Below, piece by piece: positions 58,382 to 64,000 of a DNA stretch of 64,000 bases. Every line of letters begins with the position of its first letter. Positions within the stretch are counted from its first letter, which is position 1. Location: assembly GCF_011759365.1 (NCBI RefSeq), contig NZ_JAARLZ010000008.1:124001-188000 (forward strand), written 5' to 3'. A model generated the notes under the pieces. The model saw only the letters and a list, made by a program, of their open reading frames with translations. It made no database searches and was not told the origin of the DNA. Both the position numbers and the translations under genes were made by a program. This DNA is from Luteibacter anthropi. GTDB lineage: Bacteria > Pseudomonadota > Gammaproteobacteria > Xanthomonadales > Rhodanobacteraceae.

Positions 58382-61300
58382 TTACGGTCGGTCGGTGCCC
58401 CGTCGGGGGTCCGAATCGAACGCGGTCAGGTCACCGACGTTGGGAGCGTGGGGACCGACGTTCACCGGGCCGGGAGCGTTGCCGCCGCCGTGCGGATCGT
58501 GGTCGTCATCGCCACCGTGGTGCGGCATCTTGTGCGACACCTCGTCGAGCTTGTCGCCCAGCAAGCGGCGGACCACCACGTAGAACACGGGGATCAGCAG
58601 CAGGCCGAGGAAGGTCGCGAAGATCATGCCGCCGATCACGCCCGTACCGATGGCGTGGCGGGAGTTGGCGCCGGCACCGGTGGAGATCGCGAGCGGAAGC
58701 ACGCCCAGGATGAAGGCCAGCGAGGTCATCAGGATGGGGCGCAGACGGAGGCGGGCAGCGTGGATCACGCCCTCGCGCAGGGTCTTGCCCGACTGCTGCT
58801 GTTCCACCGCGAATTCCACGATCAGGATCGCGTTCTTCGCTGCCAGACCGATGACGGTGATGAGGCCGATCTTGAAGTAGATGTCGTTCGGCAGGCCGCG
58901 CAGCATCGAGAACACGACGGTACCCAGCATGCCCAGCGGCACCACCAGCAGCACGGCCACCGGAATCGACCAGCTTTCGTACAGGGCGGCAAGGCAGAGG
59001 AACACGATCACGATCGAGAGGACCATGAGCATGGTGGCCGAGTTGCCCGACAGGATTTCCTGGTAGGACTGACCGGTCCAGTCATAGCCGAAGCCCTTCG
59101 GCAGCTTGTCGTTGACGATGCCCTCGACGATGTTCATCGCCTGGCCGGTGGAATAACCCGGCGCGTTGTTGCCCACGATTTCCACGGCCGAATAGCCGTT
59201 GTAGCGCGTGAGGCTGGGCGACGCCATCTCCCACTTCGAACTGACCACCGACGACAGCGGAACCATGTTGCTGTCCGTGGACGTCGACGAGCTGGCCACC
59301 GAACCACCCGTGGCGGCCGACGAAGCCGTACCCGTGGCGGGCAGGCCGCTCGGGGTGAAGATGTGCTGGAAGGCGTCGGTGCCCATGCGGTAGGGCGCGT
59401 CGGCCTGCAGCATCACGCGCTTCACGCGTCCGCCGTAGGAGAAGTCGTTGATGTACACCGGAGCCAGGGTGAGCTGGATCGCCGTGTAGATATCGCTGAC
59501 GGAAAGGCCCATGGTCTGTGCCTGGGTACGGTCCACATGCAGCTGCAGCAGCGGTGCGTCTTCCAGCGTGTTCGGACGGATGCCGACCAGCGCGTGGTTC
59601 TGCGATGCGGCGCCGAGCAGCATGTTGCGGGCCTGGGTGAGCTCCGCGCGCGACTGGCCGGCACGGGCCTGCAGGTACATGTCGATACCGCCGAACTGCG
59701 ACAGACCGCGGATCGTGGGCAGGTTCACCACGAAGATCGTGGCGTTGCGCACGGCCTGCATCTTGCCGTTGGCCTGCATGATGAACTTCTCGGCCGTGAG
59801 GTCACGGTCGCCCCAGTCCTTCAGGCGGATGAAGGTCATGCCGACGTTTTCGCCGCTACCCACGAAGCTGAAGCCCGAGATCTGGAAGATGCCGTCCACG
59901 GCAGCGTCCTTCAGCAGGATCTGGCGCATGTCGCCCATCACCTTCTCGGTGCGCGCGATGCTCGAACCCGGGGGCAGCTGCACGATCGCCAGCGCGTAGC
60001 CCTGGTCTTCGTCAGGCACGAAGCTGGTGGGCAGGCGGGTGAACAGGAAGCCGCAGAGCACCGCGATCAGCACGAACACGATCATCCAGCGCGGGGCGTG
60101 ACGGATCGCGCCACCGATGTGACCCGAGTAGGTGTGGGTCACGCGGTCGAAGATGTCGTTGAACTTGCGGTAGACGATGTTCTTCGGCTTGTCGTGCTCG
60201 TTCTTCAGGATGGTGGCGCACAGCGCCGGGGTGAAGGAAAGCGCGAGGAAGGCCGAGAAGCCCATCGACACGGCGATGGTCAGCGCGAACTGCTTGTAGA
60301 TGATGCCCGAGGCGCCCGGCTGCAGGGCCGAGGGCACGAACACGGCCGCCAGCACCACGGTGATTGCCACGACGGCGCCGGTGATCTGGCCCATCGCCTT
60401 GCGGGTGGCTTCCTTCGGAGAGAGGTGCTCCTCCGTCATGATGCGCTCGACGTTCTCGATCACGACGATCGCGTCATCCACCACGATACCGATGGCGAGC
60501 ACCATGCCGAACAGGGTCAGCTGGTTGATGGTGAAGCCCAGCGGCGACAGACCGAGGAAGGTGCCGAGCAGGGCGACCGGGATGACCAGGGTCGGAATGA
60601 TCGTGGCGCGGAAGTTCTGCAGGAACAGCAGCATCACGAGGAACACGAGGATGATCGCCTCGACGAGGGTGTGCACCACTTCCTCGATCGAGATCACCAC
60701 GAACTTGGTCGTGTCGTACGGAGCGAACCAGGTCACGCCGTCCGGGAAGCTCTTGGCGAGCTCGTCCATCTTGGCGCGCACGGCGTTGGCCACGTCCAGC
60801 GCATTCGCGCCGGGCAGCAGCTGCACACCGAACGAACCGGTGGACTGGCCGTTCCACGATGCGTTGAAGCCGTAGGTCTGCGGACCCAGCTCGACGCGGG
60901 CGACGTCCTTCAGGAGCACCACGGTACCGTCGTTGTTCGCACGGATGATGATGTTGCTGAACTCTTCCGGCGTGGTGAAGCGGCCTTCGGCGGACACGGT
61001 GGCACTGAAGCCCTGGCCGTCCACGGCCGGGTCGGTACCGATGGAGCCCGCGGCGAACTGCACGTTTTGCGTGCTGAGCGCGTTGCGCAGGTCGCTGGCC
61101 GAGAGGCCGTAGCCACGCAGCTTGTCCGGGTTGAGCCACACACGCATACCGTACTCGGCACCGAGCTGGCGGGTGCTGCCGACGCCCGGGATACGGGCCA
61201 CCTGGTCGAGCACCTGCGAAGACACGATGTCGGTGAGGCGGTTGCCGTCGATGGCCGGGTTGGACGAGGTCAGCGCCACGAACATCAGGAAGTCGGGGTT

Positions 61301-61696
61301 GGACTTGGCCACCACGACGCCCTGCTGGGTCACTTCCTGGGGCAGGCGGGGCGTCGCGAGCGACACCTTGTTCTGCACCTGGACCTGGGCGATGTCAGGG
61401 TCGGTACCGGTTTCGAAGGTCAGCGTCACGGTGGCCGTACCGGCCGAACTGGACTGCGAGCTGAAGTAGAGCAGGTGGTCGATACCGGTCAGCTGCTGCT
61501 CGATGACCTGCGTCACGGTTTTTTCGGTCGTATCCGCGCTCGCGCCCGGGTACGTGGCGGTAACCACGACCTGCGGAGGCGCGATGTTCGGATACGACTC
61601 GATACCCATGTTGAGCAGGGCGATCGTGCCGCACAGGCTGATCAGGATCGCAACCACCCACGCGAAGATGGGGCGGTCGATGAAGAAACTCGGCAT
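58382..61696 (-). CDS. RND multidrug efflux permease (AcrB/MexB-type, HAE1 family)
   Basis: 1104 residues; the family is usually about 1030-1050. N-terminal MPSFFIDRPIFAWVVAILISLCGTIAL. Proton relay: GIVVDDAIVVIENVER (Asp pair) and AAKNAILIVEFAVEQ (Lys). Porter domain motifs PYRM...MVPLSSV and WTGQSYQE are present. Odd: a low-complexity Ser/Thr/Gly/Ala stretch of about 25 residues lies between PYRMGTDAFQHIF and MVPLSS, and the C-terminus has a His/Asp/Gly-rich tail (PHHGGDDDHDPHGGG). Works with the adaptor encoded just upstream; expels lipophilic drugs from the periplasm or inner leaflet. An outer-membrane channel must come from another locus. Confidence 0.95.
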   Translation of the reverse strand: MPSFFIDRPIFAWVVAILISLCGTIALLNMGIESYPNIAPPQVVVTATYPGASADTTEKTVTQVIEQQLTGIDHLLYFSSQSSSAGTATVTLTFETGTDPDIAQVQVQNKVSLATPRLPQEVTQQGVVVAKSNPDFLMFVALTSSNPAIDGNRLTDIVSSQVLDQVARIPGVGSTRQLGAEYGMRVWLNPDKLRGYGLSASDLRNALSTQNVQFAAGSIGTDPAVDGQGFSATVSAEGRFTTPEEFSNIIIRANNDGTVVLLKDVARVELGPQTYGFNASWNGQSTGSFGVQLLPGANALDVANAVRAKMDELAKSFPDGVTWFAPYDTTKFVVISIEEVVHTLVEAIILVFLVMLLFLQNFRATIIPTLVIPVALLGTFLGLSPLGFTINQLTLFGMVLAIGIVVDDAIVVIENVERIMTEEHLSPKEATRKAMGQITGAVVAITVVLAAVFVPSALQPGASGIIYKQFALTIAVSMGFSAFLALSFTPALCATILKNEHDKPKNIVYRKFNDIFDRVTHTYSGHIGGAIRHAPRWMIVFVLIAVLCGFLFTRLPTSFVPDEDQGYALAIVQLPPGSSIARTEKVMGDMRQILLKDAAVDGIFQISGFSFVGSGENVGMTFIRLKDWGDRDLTAEKFIMQANGKMQAVRNATIFVVNLPTIRGLSQFGGIDMYLQARAGQSRAELTQARNMLLGAASQNHALVGIRPNTLEDAPLLQLHVDRTQAQTMGLSVSDIYTAIQLTLAPVYINDFSYGGRVKRVMLQADAPYRMGTDAFQHIFTPSGLPATGTASSAATGGSVASSSTSTDSNMVPLSSVVSSKWEMASPSLTRYNGYSAVEIVGNNAPGYSTGQAMNIVEGIVNDKLPKGFGYDWTGQSYQEILSGNSATMLMVLSIVIVFLCLAALYESWSIPVAVLLVVPLGMLGTVVFSMLRGLPNDIYFKIGLITVIGLAAKNAILIVEFAVEQQQSGKTLREGVIHAARLRLRPILMTSLAFILGVLPLAISTGAGANSRHAIGTGVIGGMIFATFLGLLLIPVFYVVVRRLLGDKLDEVSHKMPHHGGDDDHDPHGGGNAPGPVNVGPHAPNVGDLTAFDSDPRRGTDRP

Positions 61697-61708
61697 GACG
61701 AAACTCCC

Positions 61709-62941
61709 TTACTGCTTGCCGGCAGGAGCGCCCGGAGCACCCGCCTGGCCCGGCGCACCGTCCGCCGGAGCGGCCTGCGCGGGCGACGGTTTGACCGGCG
61801 CGTTTTCCCTGGCCTTCGGCAGGCCCTGGACGATGATCTGGTCGCCCGGCTTCAGACCGCCGGTGACCACCCAGTTGGAACCGCTCAGGCGATCGGCCTG
61901 GATCGGTCGACGGACAGCCGCGGAGGGGACGGTTTTCTCTTCGCCCGTCTGCGGGTCCTTCGACTTGCCTTCGCCGACCACCAGCACATAGGCCGAGTTG
62001 GCGTCACGCAGCACGGCGTCCTGCGGCACGAGGAACACGTTGTGCAGGCTGCCGAGGTTGGCCTTCACCGTCACGAACTGGCCCGGGAGCAGGCGCAGGT
62101 CAGGGTTGGCGAGCTGCGCACGCAGGTTCACCGTGCCGGTCTGCGGGCTGACCGTGGCCGACGAGAAGTCGAGCACGCCCTGTTCGGCGTAGTCGGAACC
62201 GTCCGGCAGCTGGATGCGCACCGAGGACTTGTCGGTGGGCGACAGCGTGGCGTTGCCGGCCGCGGCGGCGCGGCGCATGGTGTCGAGGTCGGCCACGGAC
62301 ACGCTGAAGTTCACGTAGAGCTTGTCGATCTGGTCGACCTGGGTGAGCAGGGTGGTCTCGTTCTGGCCCACGAGGGCGCCTTCGGTGACCTGCTGCTGAC
62401 CGGCACGACCGTCGATGGGCGAGACCACGTCGGTGAAGCCGAGGTTGATGCGGGCCGCCTGCACGGAGGCCTCGCTCTGCTTCACGGAGGCATTGGCCGT
62501 GCGCTCGTTCGCTTCGGCGGTGTCGAGATCCTGCTGCGACACGAAGTGCTTGCCGATCAGGCCGCGGGCGCGGTCTGCCTGGGCCTTGGCGTTGAGCGCC
62601 GTGGCCTTGTTGGAGGCAAGCAGGGCCACCTGCTGGTCGAGTTCGGCCTGCAGCGGCTGCGGGTCGATCTTGAAGAGCTTCTGGCCTGCCTTGACGTCGG
62701 TGCCTTCGTCATAGAGGCGATGCAGCAGGATGCCGGGCACGCGGGCGCGTACGTCGGCCGTACGCAGGGAGGACAGGCGACCGACCTGGTCCTGGACCAG
62801 CGGAACGTCCTGCGGCTGTGCGGTGACGACACCGACCTCCGGCGGAGGCGGCATCTGTGGGGCTTCCTGCTTGTGGCAGGCGGCAAGGGCAGCAATCAGG
62901 CCGGCGGCCAGCAGGGAGGTGCGCAGGGGCAGGGGTTTCAT
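61709..62941 (-). CDS. RND efflux periplasmic adaptor (membrane fusion lipoprotein)
   Basis: 410 residues. Lipoprotein signal MKPLPLRTSLLAAGLIAALAAC (lipobox LAAC), then the lipoyl/barrel-sandwich part (VRARVPGILLHRLYDEGTDVKAGQKLFKIDPQPLQAELDQQ), an alpha-hairpin (about 90-165) and beta-barrel with LRLLPGQFVTVKANL. The C-terminus is Pro/Ala/Gly-rich. AcrA/MexA-type. CGGAG lies before ATG 62941, which overlaps the stop of the regulator gene by 4 bp; the permease gene starts 12 bp downstream. Confidence 0.95.
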   Translation of the reverse strand: MKPLPLRTSLLAAGLIAALAACHKQEAPQMPPPPEVGVVTAQPQDVPLVQDQVGRLSSLRTADVRARVPGILLHRLYDEGTDVKAGQKLFKIDPQPLQAELDQQVALLASNKATALNAKAQADRARGLIGKHFVSQQDLDTAEANERTANASVKQSEASVQAARINLGFTDVVSPIDGRAGQQQVTEGALVGQNETTLLTQVDQIDKLYVNFSVSVADLDTMRRAAAAGNATLSPTDKSSVRIQLPDGSDYAEQGVLDFSSATVSPQTGTVNLRAQLANPDLRLLPGQFVTVKANLGSLHNVFLVPQDAVLRDANSAYVLVVGEGKSKDPQTGEEKTVPSAAVRRPIQADRLSGSNWVVTGGLKPGDQIIVQGLPKARENAPVKPSPAQAAPADGAPGQAGAPGAPAGKQ

Positions 62942-63594
62942 GAGAACTCCGTTCCGTTTCCAGGTTTCTTGTTCGTTCGCGCCGCGGCATCCGGGTGGAT
63001 GTCGTAAGCGTGCATAAATACTGTTACCGCGTGCCGTGCCCATTCGTCCTGGGCTCTCTGACCCCTGGCGCGCATCCCGAACAGGCGCCGGTCACCTTCC
63101 AGCCCGTGAAGCATGGACAGGAAGAGCTCGGCGGCCACGTCCGGGTTTTCCCGGCGCATCCTGCCCTGGTCCATCGCCTCGGCCATGCAACGTGCCAACC
63201 GGGCCGCGATGAGGTCGATCGCGGTACGGAAAAAGGTTTTCGCCGCGGCGGGAAACCGTGGCGCTTCCGCGATCAGCATCCGGCCGAGCGCAACGTTGTC
63301 GTGGTCCATCACGTGGGTATGGTGTGCCTGGGCCAGGGCTTGCAGCGTATCCGAGAGGTTGCGGCCCTCGGGCGCCAGGCTGGCATGGAGAGGCAAGACG
63401 AGTTGTTCAACGGCGGCGTGGAACAGGGTGTCCTTGTTTTCGTAATAGGCGTACACGGTCTGTTTGGACACGCCTGCCTCGCGTGCCACGGACCCCATGC
63501 TTACGCGGTAACCGTCGCGCAGGAACAACGTACATGCGGCCTGGAGAACCCGCTTCTGGCGATCCGGGGCGGGGCGCTCATCCAGGTTCGTCAT
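62938..63594 (-). CDS. TetR family regulator of the RND operon
   Basis: 218 residues. Helix-turn-helix VLQAACTLFLRDGYRVSMGSVAREAGVSKQTVYAYYENKDTLFHAAVEQ (about 15-63). The C-terminal part (RFPAAAKTFFRTAIDLIAARLARCMAEAMDQGRMR) fits AcrR-type effector domains. First gene of regulator-adaptor-permease operon with an ATGA overlap to the adaptor, so the whole operon is probably self-repressed through the palindrome at 63607-63624. Effector unknown. Confidence 0.92.
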   Translation of the reverse strand: MTNLDERPAPDRQKRVLQAACTLFLRDGYRVSMGSVAREAGVSKQTVYAYYENKDTLFHAAVEQLVLPLHASLAPEGRNLSDTLQALAQAHHTHVMDHDNVALGRMLIAEAPRFPAAAKTFFRTAIDLIAARLARCMAEAMDQGRMRRENPDVAAELFLSMLHGLEGDRRLFGMRARGQRAQDEWARHAVTVFMHAYDIHPDAAARTNKKPGNGTEFS

Positions 63595-63606
63595 TTCGCA
63601 TACCTG

Positions 63607-63653
63607 CTGGACTATACCGTCCAGTTTAGAATCTCCCTCCGTCCAGCGTCAAC
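63607..63653 (-). promoter_or_regulatory. Promoter and TetR operator of the RND operon
   Basis: Inverted repeat CTGGAC-N6-GTCCAG at 63607-63624, 13 bp upstream of the start codon. On the minus strand TTGACG, an 18-bp spacer and TAAACT form a likely promoter whose -10 adjoins the palindrome; a further CTGGACGG half-site lies within the spacer. The arrangement fits repression by steric block. Confidence 0.6.
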
Positions 63654-63864
63654 GGGCCTTTCGTGCGGCTGAACACGATTTGTTGCGTTGCAAGCTCCTG
63701 ATTCGTTAAAGGGGCGTGAGCCTTGTCGTCTGTTACAACGACGGTTATGCCGCGATGCAGTGAAACATGGTGCCCGCAATCCCATGAGACGGTGTGGCTA
63801 GGACAGGGTGCACAGAGCTATGCTTTGACGGTTTCTACCTCCCCCCCCACACCGATATCCGCCC

Positions 63865-64000
63865 ATGAATGCGATTCGCGCAGCCGAACACGGCCAGTTC
63901 CATGACGTCGTCTTCGATGAACTGAAAAAAATCGACTATCCCGCGGAGCGCCTTAACGAGGCGCGATTTTTTATTGAGGCCTTCTTCGAGCGTATCGCTC
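63865..64000 (+). CDS. Partial gene, possibly NAD-glutamate dehydrogenase N-terminus
   Basis: Open from ATG 63865 to the window end (45 codons): MNAIRAAEHGQFHDVVFDELKK then IDYPAERLNEARFFIEAFFERIA. The pattern VFxxLKK...YPxxRxxEARxFxxxFFxRI is like the N-terminus of the very large NAD-specific glutamate dehydrogenases of Xanthomonadales; this is a tentative reading from a short fragment. 270 bp of non-coding sequence separate it from the divergent RND regulator. Confidence 0.5.
   Translation, partial: MNAIRAAEHGQFHDVVFDELKKIDYPAERLNEARFFIEAFFERIA

Noticed and set aside
58238-63007. A 1589-codon open frame on the plus strand
   Set aside because: It lies antisense across the RND permease and adaptor, whose motifs are unmistakable. 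The translation is His/Arg/Val/Asp-rich without any domain, as expected for the reverse frame of high-GC coding DNA.

Overview
The window reads as chromosome from a high-GC gammaproteobacterium of the Xanthomonadales, most likely family Rhodanobacteraceae (Luteibacter/Dyella/Rhodanobacter-like). The evidence is the set of TonB-dependent receptors beside an S9 peptidase, the split MetH, the pilV-W-X-Y1-E minor pilin operon, and many copies of an intergenic TGTAGGAGCGCGCC-type palindromic repeat. Genus placement is inference. Most of the window is ordinary core genome. No phage, transposase, integrase or CRISPR array is visible.

Layout. 1-7.1 kb: two TonB-dependent receptors (the first cut by the left edge) and a secreted or periplasmic S9 peptidase. 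7.2-10.5 kb: lgt-thyA, an alpha/beta hydrolase and a divergent TetR regulator with two candidate operators. 10.5-13.1 kb: two FtsX/MacB-type ABC permeases with no ATPase beside them. 13.3-14.7 kb: folA overlapping a Nudix/ThiE-like fusion. 14.9-21.7 kb: an enoyl-CoA isomerase-like protein, a tandem repeat array, a DUF4139 protein, a thioesterase overlapping uvrA, and a DUF2059 protein. 22-31.8 kb: housekeeping block rplU-rpmA-obgE, rpsT, murJ, ribF-ileS-lspA-ispH and tRNA-Thr.

32-41.5 kb is the accessory part. It holds small exported proteins of unknown function next to tRNA-Thr and a DUF418 membrane protein followed by a class A beta-lactamase with an enlarged omega region. An outer-membrane barrel, a Tet(A)/TetR-type module with near-canonical tet operators, a catalytically degenerate type II dehydroquinase-like protein and a GNAT acetyltransferase follow. 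Two promoters here share an 18-bp palindrome, TGTAGG-N6-CCTACA, placed similarly before a -10-like box; this is the most promising regulatory signal in the window.

41.7-49.5 kb: the minor type IV pilin/PilY1 operon, tRNA-Val and a LpxB N-terminal-domain-like membrane protein. 49.7-54.4 kb: methionine synthase encoded as two overlapping genes downstream of an ArsR-methyltransferase fusion regulator (SahR-like architecture). 54.6-58.2 kb: an acyl-CoA dehydrogenase, a large secreted esterase and a BrnT/BrnA toxin-antitoxin pair. 58.4-63.6 kb: a TetR-adaptor-RND efflux operon. The window ends inside the start of a gene that may be NAD-glutamate dehydrogenase.

The accessory region concentrates drug-related functions: beta-lactamase, tetracycline efflux and, further on, the RND pump. 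No single undescribed system stands out as certain. The best leads are the shared palindrome regulon, the omega-expanded beta-lactamase and the degenerate AroQ-like protein.
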